Source of the DNA: Eupeodes corollae
Taxonomy: Eukaryota; Arthropoda; Insecta; Diptera; Syrphidae
Assembly (NCBI RefSeq): GCF_945859685.1
Contig: NC_079147.1
Coordinates: forward strand, 150,064,645-150,128,644
Length of the DNA: 64,000 nucleotides
Direction of reading: 5' to 3'
The notes beneath the pieces were generated by a model. That model ran no database searches. It had not been told where the DNA came from and saw only the letters and a list, made by a program, of their open reading frames with translations. Position 1 is the stretch's first letter. Each line of letters begins with the position of its first letter. A program made the translations under genes and the position numbers. This document shows positions 10,539 to 22,351 of the stretch, one piece after another.

Positions 10539-13427
10539 ATGGCTGGAAATTTCAGGGTAGATTATTGTAATATTCGTGGGCTTAGAGCGAATTTTCTTTC
10601 TGTGTACTCCCATACTGCTTTAAACAGGCCAGCTGTTTTGGCACTAAGTGAAACCAAAGTGGGTGAGAATTCCGATCCCACTGAATTTTTTATTCAAGGG
10701 TATAACTTGGTGCCATTATTCTTTTCTCACCATGGTCTCGCCATATACATTAGGAATGATGTTGCTTATCAGTTTTTGCCACAATATGGTCTCTGCACCA
10801 ATTCTTTTTTCAATTTTATGTGGTTTAAATTTTCCGTGAACAAGCAAATCATTCACTATTGGTTCCTTTATCGAAGCCCAAATCTAGACAGCGTATCAAC
10901 TTCTCGTGAATTTGATGCTTTGTCTGATTCCATCCAAAGAATTGTTTCGTCCTATCCTCGCACTGAAATCGTTGTTACGGGCGATTTCAATGTACACAAT
11001 TCTTCATGGCTTCAACATTCGGGCCAGTCAACACCAGAAGGAGTGTGTGCTGAGATCTTCGCTGAGTTAAACCACCTAACTCAGCTGGTCAACGAGCCCA
11101 CTCGAATATCGGACGTGGTAGGGCGAGCAGAAAACACTCTTGACTTGTTTCTTACCTCTGACCCTGGTAAGTACACTATTAGTGTTCTATCTCCTCTAGG
11201 CACATCTGACCATTGTGTCATATCAGCAAATTTCTCGTGTAAAAACTCTCCAGTTAAAGAAAGAGCTCCTATGAGAACCGTTTGGCAATACGAGAAAGCC
11301 AACTGGGACGGTCTCAACAATTACTTTAGGATCTTTAACTGGTCACTATGCTTCCTCGATAGTGACGTCGACGCCAGCGCTGATATGATCACAAGTTTGA
11401 TTCTCCTGGGAATGAGAACTTTTATCCCGAATAGGGTTAAAAGCATCAGACCTAAGGAAAACGCATGGTTCGACGCGAGCTGTAAAGAGGTTATTAGGGT
11501 TAAGAAGGTAAGTTTCCGTTGTTTTAAAGCCAATCCAACTGAGGAAAACCGGAATAAGTTCAAGCAAGCCAGGAAGGCCTGCAACGCCCATATTCGACGG
11601 ACCAAATTTTTACATGACCAACAATTACGGCAAAAAATACTGCAATGTCCCAAAGGCAGTAAAAATTTTTGGTCATTTGTAAAAAATATGAGGAATTCTT
11701 CCTCTTCCTCGGTTCCTACGCTCGTTGTGAATGACACTCCATTTGTTAGCTCTTTAGAGAAAGCAAATCTCTTTGCTAGGCAGTTCGCCGCCAATTCAAC
11801 TCTGCCAGTGAGTGTTATGACTCCGCCTGTACTTGAGCGAGTTAATGATTCTATGGGGCAAATCTTTTTTCGCACTCGTACTGTAGCGAGAGTCCTAAAA
11901 GATCTTAACATACACAAATCTGCTGGTCCGGATGGTATCCCCGCTATTGTTCTGAAGAGGTGTTCTTCAGCGCTGGCAAAACCACTGCGTAAGCTTTTTC
12001 ATCTGTCCTACTCCTCAGGTCTCGTTCCGAGCGGATGGAAAACCGCATTTGTCCAGCCTATTCCTAAAAAATGCGAATCTTCCTCACCGTCTAATTATCG
12101 ACCGATTGCACTTACGTCCCTTCTTTCCAAGGTCATATAAACGCTGATTAATTATCAGCTCAAGAAATATCTTGAAGAACGGAAGCTTCTTAATGACCGA
12201 CAGTATGGCTTTCGTAGCAATAGGTCCACTGGTGATCTCATGGTTCATCTCACCGAACAGTGGAACAAATCTTTACATAGTTTTGGAGAAAGTAAGATTA
12301 TTGCACTAGATATTTCAAAAGCGTTTGATAGGGTTTGGCATCAGGCTCTCTTATCGAAAATGCGTGCTTTCGGTTTGCATGAATCCCTACTTCATTGGAT
12401 TAGTAATTATCTTTCGAATCGTTCAATACAAGTTGTATTGGATGGATTCAAGTCTGAAAACCACAAAATAAATGCTGGTGTGCCCCAGGGCTCTGTTCTA
12501 TCTCCAACACTCTTTCTCATTTTTATTAATGATCTCCTGTCTGCAACATCTAATCCAATACATTGTTTCGCTGACGATAGTACTCTTAGCTTTTCATATT
12601 CGTTTTCAGATTCACACCCCTCTTCTTCGGATGTGGAACTGCAACGACAAAATATGATAAGCTCATTAAATTCCGACCTAAACAGCATTGTACAATGGGG
12701 AATAAGAAACCGCGTGGAATTTAATGCTTCGAAAACGCAATGCTGTCTTGTATCGTTAAAGCGAAATATACCCCCCCTGCCATTATCCATAAATGGCACT
12801 TGCATCGAGGAAACTGAACATCTGGATATTCTTGGTATGTGTATCACCAACCACCTTTTGTTGAACGATCACATACGCAATGTCGCCAAAAATGCCGCAA
12901 GATGTTTGGGTTTTCTAAGGCGATGCAAGAAGTTTTTCTCCCCCTCTGATCTGGCTGTTATTTACAAGACTTATATACGTCCAAAGCTTGAGTATAACTC
13001 CCATATCTGGGCCGGTGCTCCTACAACTTACTTAAGCCTCTTGGATAGTATTGAACGTAGAGCATTTAGATTGATTGGTGATATTACCATCATAAGATCA
13101 TTTACGTCACTTGAACATCGTCGAAATGTTTCTTGTCTCACCCTGTTTTACCGTTATTTTAATGGTTTATGCTCTAGAGAAATAGCCAGTTGCATTCCTC
13201 CCCTTAAACAGTTCAACCGTAATACTCGCGCTTCTAGGAATGCTCATCAATATACCCTCGAGCCCATCTTCGGTCGTACTGTCAAGTACAGAGATTCGTT
13301 CTTTAGCCGTACTATGCGAATGTGGAATGCCTTGCCACACTCTGTCTTTCCCAGCTATTGCAATATTCAGGAATTCAAAACCAATGTGCACCGACATCTC
13401 CTTTCAACCCCTCTCTCCCTTTCCTAG
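10539..13427 (+). pseudogene. LINE endonuclease-reverse transcriptase, one nonsense codon
   Basis: A single frame of about 962 codons from the ATG at 10539 (protein starts MAGNFRVDYCNIRGL; an upstream in-frame ATG at 10443 is also possible). Residues 1-235 form the endonuclease: CNIRGL, the SETKVG glutamate, TGDFNVHN with Asp149, and the terminal GTSDH with His225. The linker follows, then RT with KSAGPDGIPAIVLKRC, DISKAFDRVWHQALL, GVPQGSVLSPTLF and the palm FADD at Asp679-Asp680. The C-terminal region ends near MWNALPHSVF. The only break is an in-frame TAA at 12138-12140 (codon 534); the same frame resumes immediately. The decay is therefore minimal and the insertion relatively young. The protein would perform target-primed reverse transcription. 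Confidence 0.9.
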
Positions 13428-13506
13428 TGCTCACACTGTGTCTACATAATAAGGGTAATATATCCCCTTGAGTGTGCGCTTATTATAAAAAAAAAAAAAA
13501 AAAAAA

Positions 13507-14285
13507 TCACAATTTGCTTTCGAAACCCACACAAAAAAAAAACAAGTCTGCGTTACTTGGTGGAAATTTCAAGTTCTTGTATTAGAATTTTCTTAAGGGA
13601 TTTATTGTAAACGTCACTTTACTATTCCACGAACATTTTGGTTTATTATTTATTATGGAACATTTTAACCCACAGCTTAGCTCTTATTCCCTGGTCTAGT
13701 AAACTCGCGGAATAAAGGTGTAATACAAGTTTTTTATTAATTTGGCTGTATAAAAGAGTTTGAGTTCTTATCATCGATTAACTTTTCTTATCATCGAAAC
13801 TTTATAATTGTCACTTGGTACAATTTTCTTCTCAATGGTTCAATTGCTTTATACTTTTTAATATATTAAGAAACTTCGTTCAGCTAACTTCTATGTACAT
13901 ATGTGATTAATATTTAGCCGGTGAAAAATTGGTTTAGCAACGACACTTTAGTATTATTAAAGGAGTTCCCATGTTACGGAAATTTTCAACAGTTGGCCTT
14001 AAAGCTTTAAACTACGATCAGAGGCAACATAAGTACATGTTATAGTTGTTAGTACGAAAATAATACATTTATAGGCTAACACAACCACACAATACAACAC
14101 AAAATTAACATTTTACTATTACAGAACAAAAAATAAAATAAAGACGTTGACGACCAAAGTTAGTTCTATGGAAGTCAATAAAATCAAATGAACGCAGCAG
14201 GTGGTAAGTTCCGCATCGATAATTGAAAGGTACACAAGATAGCAAATAAGGTGCTTAAATTCCACCATTAATTAGTTAATGAAGA
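13507..14285. other. No recognised feature
   Basis: AT-rich DNA downstream of the LINE poly(A). No open frame or repeat is recognisable. Confidence 0.3.
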
Positions 14286-14289
14286 AATG

Positions 14290-15480
14290 TTAAGCCATTA
14301 TTAACACGCCTTTGATGTTCATAGGGAGGCAGCTCATCCCAAATAAGACCCTTAAGGGCAATGCGAATAAAATTATGTCGAATTGATTCGATACGTTTTC
14401 TATGAATTTCGTAATAGAGATCATAGAACTCCTTTGACCAGCGTTTTATAAAACATCAAGCATAGAACTTGCTTTATTAACAATAAAATTAATGCGATGT
14501 GTAAATTCTAAGTTGAGACAAATATGAAACCCTAAATCTTTAAATGTGAAGACGCGATTCAGTTTTTTCAAATATGGCAAAATCAAATACTCTCACAAAA
14601 TCACGTGCTCCTTTGGACCCCTCTAGCTCCTAAACCGCTAAAAATAGAATTTTCACTTGCAAAAGAAAAAGTTGTGCCTAGTCAAGAACTATCATTCTAG
14701 ATATAGCAAGGTTATTTTGGACCGCTCCTTGAGCGCCCAGAGCTTTTTTCCATGTTCAACGTCGAAATTAAATACACCCTTGCTCTTTTTGACTACCTCT
14801 AGCTCATAAACCGCTAAAAATTGAATATGGACTTCATTATTTTAATAATCTTCATGTCATCAGCAAAAATGAGAAGTTCACTTGAGTGAAACATGACGAT
14901 ACATCGTCAATAGATAGGATGGACAGAAAAGGGCCAAAATGGCTTCCCAGATTGAGCAACGAAAGGTTCTAAATGACAATTTCTAAATATGACCTTATAG
15001 GATTTGCTTTTAAGGTATGATTTGATTCAAGCTAAGGAAAACGGTGGAATACAAAGAGCTTTAAGTTTAAATAAAATAATTCTACGGCTAAGTTGGTCGA
15101 AAGCTTTAGAAAAATCAGTGAATAGACAGTCAACCTTGTTCAAAACCTTTTGAACATATGTTTGCGAATGTGAGGAGATAAGTAACGATTGATCTTTTTT
15201 CCACAAAACCATCTTGCTGTTCGCAAATGAGATTCTTACTAAAAAATTCTACACTTTCACAAACAATTTAGGAATGCAACAAAGCTTTGCAATGGGCCTG
15301 TAGTTTGTTATATCCACATTGAAAATTGGTGTCAAAAATGACTTCTTCCATATAATGTGAAATTTGCCTGTTTTTAAAAAAAATTTGAATATGAATGTAA
15401 GGGGTTCAACTAAAGCATTACTACACTTTTTTAGTACTATCGCAGGATAACATTGGGACCGTCATCTATTTGACAACTTC
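14290..15480 (-). pseudogene. LINE reverse transcriptase remnant with insertion
   Basis: On the minus strand the RT motif VDCLFTDFSKAFDQLSRR is readable at 15137-15084. The palm motif ELLIFADDMK follows near 14880-14850, and a C-terminal segment resembling RKRIESIRHNFIRIALKGL near 14405-14345. Between the palm and C-terminal parts (about 14580-14840) is sequence that does not fit the RT. It contains two related blocks around CTCCTAAACCGCTAAAAAT (14626-14645) and CTCATAAACCGCTAAAAAT. Multiple frameshifts make this non-functional. The clade is Jockey/CR1-like from motif style. Confidence 0.65.
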
Positions 15481-15803
15481 TCTTCAAAGTTTACATCTTT
15501 TTTTTTGACAACATTGTGTTTTCTAGCTCCAAAATCAGCAAAACCTCGTCATCAAGGTTAACATATTTTTTTATTTCCATTAATTGACACACACTGCATT
15601 TCTAGTGTTTTCTTTAAATGCTCTCTTGTAGGTTTGCAAGTCTTAAAAATTTGTTTTGTGACTTTGATTTGTAGGTCCCGGGAATCATTTTTCTTTAACC
15701 GACTATATTTTGAGCGATTATTATTTTAAAATAAATCCTGGACAAAGACTCCCACGCTTAAAGCTCGAAGATTCCGTCGAAATCTTGACGAATGGCAAGA
15801 CTA

Positions 15804-15897
15804 CGGGTACTGCCTGTTGCGATCAATTAACAAATCCTACAAAAGTAAGTGTTATCAGAAAAACTGTTTTTCTAATTAGTCGTTGGGATTCGGAGCA
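15804..15897 (+). repeat. Partial SINE body
   Basis: GGGTACTGCCTGTTGCGAT and the following 80 bases match the internal body of SINE copy 1 (GGGTACTGCCTATTGCGA in that copy, minus strand), without a tRNA-like head or tail. It lies four bases before a second, longer SINE, forming an incomplete tandem dimer. Confidence 0.6.
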
Positions 15898-15900
15898 CAA

Positions 15901-16185
15901 GTTCTAAGCAATTCACCTCACATGCCAGAGGTCTTGGGTTCAAACCCTGCCTGTTCCATCTAAAGTTTTTTTTCGCTGGTAATTCTTCTTGCAAAGAATT
16001 GACAAATTCTCCAAGAGTTATTCTAGTCATGAAAAGTGCTTTCTTAAATTAGCAGTTCGGGGTTCGGCTTAAAACTGTAGGTACCTTTTATTCCTGGTAA
16101 CATTACTCGTACACAGGAATGGTTGAATGTTGCAAGTCACTAGGCTCTAGCTCTGAACGGCCAAATTATTTATTTTTATTTATTT
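15901..16185 (+). mobile_element. tRNA-derived SINE, copy 2
   Basis: B-box region GGGTTCAAACCC at 15936-15947, then the family body (GAATTGACAAATTCTCCAAG, CTTAAAACTGTAGGTACC, GTCACTAGGCTCTAGCTC) and a T/A-rich ATTTATTTTTATTTATTT tail. The A-box half of the head is eroded (CTAAGCAATTCACC in place of the usual GGTTAGTGC), so polymerase III promoter function is probably lost. Confidence 0.8.
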
Positions 16186-16361
16186 AATCAGTTGATATTT
16201 CGATGATAATAGTAAAATTAACGAAGCAAGTATAAATCCTAAGCTTTAGTCAAACAATTTTCTCCAAACGATATTAAACTTAATATAGGCCTATATATTG
16301 TCTTATCCACAAAAAATATACTAATTTAAAATAATTTCTTAAAAGTTTCAGGGATGCAACC

Positions 16362-17945
16362 CACACTGATAACTTCTCATCCCGTCTATAAATTTGCCTT
16401 GCTTAAAAGTGAGTAGGTTTTCGTGTTGTGTTAAAAAAGTTGTCAGTTGAATTATTTTTAAAAAATTTAAAATTACCAACAATATTTTTTATGTAAAGAA
16501 ATAATTTATTTTGTATATCTAGTTTTGTTAAATAGAGTTTTAGTCATCAATTTTTACCGAATTCGCGGTCCATTTTTTGTAGATTTTATTTTTGTCAATC
16601 GATAACAACATTTTCTGAGAAACTAAAAAATTTTGAAGACAATATTTTTAATTTTCCAAAAGCTATTTGAGTCGAAAGTAAATTTTTACCAAGTTTTAGT
16701 ATTGTTTTATTTTTTGTAAAAAAAAACTGTCAATTAGATATTTTAAAAAATTTTACTAAATGTTAACAACAATATTTTTAAAAAGATAAAAGTAGTTGGA
16801 AACCAAAATCTCAAAATTTTGAAAAGATATTTAGGTCGAGAAAAAACTTTTAATTTTGTTAATTATTTTTTAGGTTTTTAATTTTTTGTAAGAAATCGAA
16901 ATCAATTCGATTTTTCTCAAAATGTTACTCAATTTTGAAAACAATATTCAAAAAGAGGCTGGGATGCGAACCACACTACTAACTTCCCATCTTGTCTTGC
17001 TTAAAAGTTTTTCTATATGTACTCGTATCAATTTTTACCAAATTCGCATACTATTTTTTGTAGATTTTATTTTTTATGAAAAAAACGGAAAATTAATGAA
17101 TATCAAAAGAATATTTTCTGTGAAATAAAATAAGTTTGAAGACAATATTTTAAATTTTTGACAAGCTATTTGAGTCGAAAATCAATTTTTACCACCTTTT
17201 GTTAAATTTTGTTTAGGTTTTTAATTTTTTGTACAAAAACTGTCAATTCGATTTTTTCAAAATTTTACTGAATGTTAATAACACAATATTTTTTGAAAGA
17301 TAAAATTAGTTTAAGGCCAATATCTAAAAGTTTTAAAAAAATATTTGAGTCAAAAATCAATTTTTACCAACTTATATTAATTTTTTTTTAAGTTTTTATT
17401 TTTTGTAAAAAAACTGTCAATTCGATTTTTCTCAACATTTTATTAGATGTCAAAAACATTATTCTCCTTTGCACAAAATTGTTTTGGAGATGAAATTATA
17501 TTTAAGTCGTAAAATTTTGGAGGTGACAAATTTTTTTTTCAGTTTTTTTGCTTTATAAAAGAACCGTTAAATGGTTTTTTTTTCAAAAAATATACTTTTT
17601 TGATATATTGTTACAATATATTATATAAAATTTAATTCAAGTCTATAGCATTTTTGGTTCGTTAGATATTAAGGGTTATCCAAAATTTTTACTTTTTTTT
17701 CAAACTGCTATGGTAAAAAAAAAACGCTCACGCAATTTTCTTGAGAGCCTTTACTGCATCTTTCTGCATTATTATCTTTATAAAAAAATGTTCTTGAGCT
17801 ATGGACCACGAAAAAAACGTTGCGAACGTACGTAAACAAGCAAACACAGACATCTTTCTAAAAATCTTTTATTTCGACTCTAGGAACCTTAAAACGTCGA
17901 GAAATGTCAAAATTTTCAATTTGACAAATATAGGAATTTAGATGT
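16362..17945 (-). repeat. AT-rich array element, copy 3
   Basis: Left end: the GGGATGCAACCCACACTGAT block followed by CTTGCTTAAAAGT. A second copy of the block sits at about 16958 (GGGATGCGAACCACACTACT). Between these and 17600 lie tandem units with GAGTCGAAAATCAATTTTTA and AAACTGTCAATTCGATTTTT. The right end is the reverse-complemented end module (ACAGACATCTTTCTAAAAAT near 17848, then GTCGAGAAATGTCAAAATTT). The outermost terminal palindrome is missing at both ends. The sequence at 17606-17640 is another uninterrupted version of the Helitron target. Confidence 0.75.
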
Positions 17946-18276
17946 ATTTCATATGATGTTCGAAAAAGGTTAAAATGGTGCAACAAAGCAGACAATTTAG
18001 AAAGGGTGTTTTTTAGAGGAAAATGAAATAAAACAAATATTTGTTTTAATTGACATGAAATTTAGTTTATTCGCAAGATTATCATCTATAAAGGTTAAAA
18101 AGTTTGACGATTTTTCATTTTTTTATGGCCGTATGTCAGTAATTACTCCGTGAACCGTTTTGAAGTTACCGAAGTAGTGGCTTCACATATCCCCACAGAA
18201 AATAATCAAGGGTCTGTTGCGTGAAACAATGTGGTTTGCTCTATAGTGGTCATCACTGACTGTTCCGTTCCAAATA

Positions 18277-19576
18277 AAGGGTGATTTTTTTGATGTTAGG
18301 ATTTTCATGCATTAGTATTTGACAGGTCACGCGGGATTTCAGACATGGTGTCAAAGAAAAAGATGCTCAGTATGCTTTGACATTTCATCATGAACAGACT
18401 TACTAACGAGCAATGCTTGCAAATCATTGAATTTTATTACCAAAATCAGTGTTCGGTTCGAAATGTGTTTCGCGCTTTACGTCCGATTTAGGGTCTACAT
18501 AATCGACCAAGTGAGCAAACAATTAATGCGATTGTGACCAAGTTTCGCACTCAGTTTACTTTATTGGACATTAAACCAACCACACGAATGCGTACAGTGC
18601 GTACAGAAGAGAATATTGCGTCTGTTTCTGAGAGTGTTCCTGAAGACCGTGAAATGTCGATTCGTCGCCGTTCGCAGCAATTGGGTTTGTGTTATTCGAC
18701 CACATGGAAGATTTTACGCAAAGATCTTGGTGTAAAACCGTATAAAATACAGCTCGTGCAAGAACTGAAGCCGAACGATCTGCCACAACGTCGAATTTTC
18801 AGTGAATGGGCCCTAGAAAAGTTGGCAGAAAATCCGCTTTTTTATCGACAAATTTTGTTCAGCGATGAGGCTCATTTCTGGTTGAATGGCTACGTAAATA
18901 AGCAAAATTGCCGCATTTGAAGTGAAGAGCAACCAGAAGCCGTTCAAGAACTGCCCATGCATTCCGAAAAATGCACTGTTTGGTGTGGTTTGTACGCTGG
19001 TGGAATCATTGGACCGTATTTTTTCAAAGATGCTGTTGGACGCAATGTTACGGTGAATGGCGATCGCTATCGTTCAATGCTAACAAACTTTTTGTTGCCA
19101 AAAATGGAAGAACTGAACTTGGTTGACATGTGGTTTCAACAAGATGGCGCTACATGCAACACAGCTCGCGATTCTATGGCCATTTTGAGGGAAAACTTCG
19201 GAGAACAATTCAACTCAAGGAATGGACCGGTAAGTTGGCCACCAAGATCATGCGATTTGACGACTTTATACTATTTTTTGTGGGGCTACGTCAAGTCTTA
19301 AGTCTACACAAATAAGCCAGCAACTATTCCAGCTTTGGAAGACAACATTTCCGAAGAAATTCGGGCTATTCCGGCCGAAATGCTCGAAAAAGTTACCCAA
19401 AATTGGACTTTCCGAATGGACCACCTAAGACGCAGCCGCGGTCAACATTTAAATGAAATTATCTTCAAAGTAAATGTCATGGACCAATCTAAAGTTTCAA
19501 ATAAAGAATCGATGAAATTTTGCAAATTTTATGCGTTTTTTTTTTAAAAAGCTCAAGCTCTTAAAAAATCACCGTT
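18277..19576 (+). mobile_element. rosa-like DD41D mariner, complete with TIRs
   Basis: About 1.3 kb, bounded by inverted ends AAGGGTGATTTTTT (18277) and, on the minus strand, AACGGTGATTTTTT (ending 19576). A TA lies on each side (18275-18276 and 19577-19578), the target duplication typical of Tc1/mariner elements. It contains one transposase frame broken by three in-frame stops (separate entry). The spacing of the catalytic triad is DD41D, a class named rosa or VISITOR in the literature. Confidence 0.88.
18390..19547 (+). pseudogene. DD41D mariner transposase, three stops and mutated triad
   Basis: One frame of about 385 codons from the ATG at 18390. In-frame stops are TAG at 18489-18491, TGA at 18918-18920 and TAA at 19299-19301; otherwise the frame is unbroken. 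Motifs in order: LTNEQCLQIIEFYYQNQCS (N-terminal helix-turn-helix), RRRSQQLGLCYSTTWKIL, the first catalytic Asp in ILFSDEAHFWLNGY, the second in WFQQDGATCNTA, and the third position in CDLTTLYYFLWGYVK. By family comparison the third acid should be the Asp before YFLW, 41 residues after the second; here it is Tyr. Even without the stops this copy would be catalytically dead. Confidence 0.88.
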
Positions 19577-19791
19577 TATAATCGATTTTAAGAAAGTGTG
19601 GGTAAGTTACTCCACCAGATATTGAAGCATACCAAAAAGATATTTTCTATGGATGAAACTTGAAGATTATCAGCACTCCAAATACGGCTGTTCATGTATC
19701 CGTTCAACCAAAATTAATCTTTAAACAAAATTGTCACCAGTCAAAATATTGTTGACCACTTACACTTCTATAACTCTTAAAAAACACCCGT

Positions 19792-22350
19792 TACATATTT
19801 ACAAACAAGAAACTAAGTTATTCAGCATATTTTAAGTTGTGAAATGTTATTTTAGTCTTTTGAAAAGCAGTAAAGTTGATTATCTCGTATACGACAATAG
19901 CAATATCTATAACTCTAAAACCTATACGTCTCAAATCAGTAGTTCTTGAGAAATGATGATTATTTATGTGATTATCGAAAGGCAAATTGTTTGACGTTTG
20001 AAACACTTCTTATTCTTATCGTCGATAATAACAATGTCTTATTCACAAAAGCACCTTAACACACCTGGCATTTATTATAATTATGTGTCACCCTTTTTCT
20101 TGGTACAAATATATTAAAGTTTATAGTCATTCGTGACATTTTTTTTTTCATGGAACATAGTAAAATATAAAATTCATAAATTTATATTACCGGTTGTTTC
20201 ATGACATTGCTATAGCCGCCCTTTTGTCGATCTGAATTCTGAACTGAGGCTATGTTAACGAACGACTGTTAAGCCTTCGTGTTTATCCTCTTTGTTAAAA
20301 ACCTTTTAATAAGTCACCTGTGAATTAAAGTTTAATTGAGGGATAATTATTAAAAACGCAGAGGTTAAATTGCTTATTTACAATATAAAGTCATACAAAG
20401 TGAGGATGAAGCAATTTCAAGCCAAAATAATCAATGTCAGAATACGTAGGCCGATAGTTGGTTTTAAAGGCAAATACTTTACCAACCTATACTTGGGGGT
20501 TCTTAATGGTTTTCTTCTTTTTAAATACTATTCAGTTAAAGTCGTGGTCTGATCTTTATCTAGTGAACAACACTGTTTATTAAGTCTTTATACACAAAAA
20601 TCATGCCTGTATGATATGTAAATGACATTGAGAAAGTTCATAATGAGAGTAGCATGTTAGCAAGTAAATTCAGCAGGCGTTCATGTGTTCAGTTAAACGG
20701 AACAGAATGCTGAAATGGTTCTCTAAGGTTATGGCTCATTGGCATGCAACTGTCATTGTTTGATTTTGTGGAAACGTTAAGTTAAGCTCAAGGATATATA
20801 TGTCACTACATAATGGGGCCATATTTATTCATAGAAAATGAGTCCTAACAGGCGTTCATTATTAATAACTCCATTATGTTTTGACATAATTCCATTGTTC
20901 AATGTTTGTTTTCGACGCTTGCAGATAGATACTTACATGTTTTTTTAACATCAATGAATACTTTGATAACTAAATCTATGAAAACGTGTGTATTTAAGAA
21001 CTGAAATTGTAGCACGAAAAGAGGCAAGTTATACACGTTTCGCCCTTAATTGTGGATTATTTGTTTTTGATGTTACTTCCCTTACTTTGACTTAAGACGC
21101 AGGAGGGCACTCTCCTCAGCTTCTCATAGAAACAATTTCCGGATAGTCAGTTTAAAAAGACCTTACCGATGATCGAATTTTTGTGATTAAATATTTAAAT
21201 TAATTCTTAATAATTAACCATTATCATGTAGAGTAGATACTGATAGGTTATATTTACTTTATATTTTGAAGTGATTAAACCTTGCTTTAACTCGACGGTT
21301 ATTTGTTATTGTTATTCTCGAATCTGTAAATAAATAAATTTCATTATATTTTGTACGTTTTGTCTTATTATAAAATCGAAACCGTATTTATTAACTTTTG
21401 AGTGATAACTGAATCTGTGGCATGAGTTTCCGATGGAGTCAGTGTTTTTATTAGATATTGTTAGCAATTTAAAAATTGGCATTCGATTCTCTCCGAAAGC
21501 TACTCTTCAGCTTCCCTAATATCATTACATATACTTTACTTTCAACTTCACATAGATTTGCCAAATGGAAAATGATGTCATTTCTCGAAGGTTCGGGTCC
21601 CTAGAATCAAGGATTTCAAGAAAGATATCAGTGTGTGTGTATATGCGTACCTTTGTACGTCCTTTGGCACAACATTTAAAAAAACTTATTGTTAAGGGGT
21701 TAACAATTTACTAGTAAGCAATTTTCGGAATATTTAGAAATTTACTAAAGGACTTTAAAATTGTAAACCTTTCTTGCTTTCGTCTTGCTTACAAGTAACT
21801 TTCTAATTGCCTATTATTAGAAAACGAGCATCCAAACAAGTCTAAAAATTGACAGTTAATGAAAACTAATAAGGCCAATATACTTCAACGGGCCAATTTA
21901 TTGGAATTACCAACTTTTGACTGGACTATTCTATCCATTGTTCTTATAAGAATAATATTGCAGATATCATATCGAATTGCTAAAAGTTAAAGTATCCATT
22001 TCGTGATTGTTTAGAGAAAGTAAGACGTCAAGTAAGAGAAAGTAAGATGTCGAATCGAACTCACAGTTTTTTTTTCCAAAATTAAAACTCAAGCAGAAAA
22101 AATTGTGGTACCATACAGTAAAGTACATAATCCCATACTAATAGGAGTTGTTAAAACACAATGCAGGAATATCACCAATAATTTTTTAGTATGGGTGTCC
22201 AGGCCATACTAGCATTGTCATAAATGCCATACACTTCTTTCCGTGTTTAATTTGCAAGAACCGGTGTTTGATTATCAATATCTCGTGAATAAGTGAGGGT
22301 ATTGTCTTCAAAATATTTTCATTCTATGCTAAATTATAACCAAAGATATT
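19792..22350. other. No recognised gene
   Basis: About 2.5 kb of AT-rich DNA without recognisable coding sequence. The one structured piece is a solo end of the array element at 21585-21672 (separate entry). Confidence 0.35.
21585..21672 (+). repeat. Solo terminal fragment of array element
   Basis: ATTTCTCGAAGGTTCGGGTC, CCCTAGAATCAAGGATTTC and AAGAAAGATATCAGTGTGTG, followed by CGTACCTTTGTACGTCC, parallel the terminal module at 51405-51510 (ATTTCTCGACGTTTCAAGGT, CCCTAGAGTAG, AGAAAGATGTCTGTGCGTG). No array units follow, so this is a solo or relic end. Confidence 0.55.
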
Positions 22351-22351
22351 G

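Larger units (their letters stand above)
9900..13506 (+). mobile_element. Near-intact LINE (Jockey/CR1-like)
   Basis: A full-length-looking non-LTR retrotransposon: about 630 bases of 5' leader, one long endonuclease-RT frame (10539-13427), a short 3' UTR and a 20-base poly(A) tract at 13487-13506. The 5' end is inferred at the TCAGT initiator-like cluster near 9900-9912 (ATCAGTTGTCAGTGAAC), as Jockey-group elements carry initiator-type promoters at their 5' ends. I could not find a target-site duplication. No ORF1 (gag-like) frame is visible in the A-rich leader (10024-10200), so ORF1 is absent or lost. Confidence 0.8.
18001..19791 (-). mobile_element. Second mariner-like element, split by DD41D mariner
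   Basis: The outer ends are imperfect inverted copies: AAAGGGTGTTTTTTAGAGG from 18001 and, on the minus strand, ACGGGTGTTTTTTAAGAG ending at about 19791. On the minus strand the right part (19579-19791) encodes a scrap resembling NSRIWSADN. The left part (18001-18274) encodes a scrap readable as IIFCGDM or, in the neighbouring frame, DYFLWGYVK, a C-terminal mariner transposase motif. This is thus a deletion derivative of a related IS630-Tc1-mariner family. The DD41D element at 18277-19576 is inserted into it at a TA. Confidence 0.6.

Noticed and set aside
16362..17945. Centromeric satellite array
   Set aside because: The units are degenerate, few, and enclosed by fixed end modules as in 51352-55250, which fits a dispersed element better.
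18390..19547. Domesticated SETMAR-like host gene
   Set aside because: The transposase has three stops, a mutated triad, intact transposon ends and TA duplications, and no fused SET domain.
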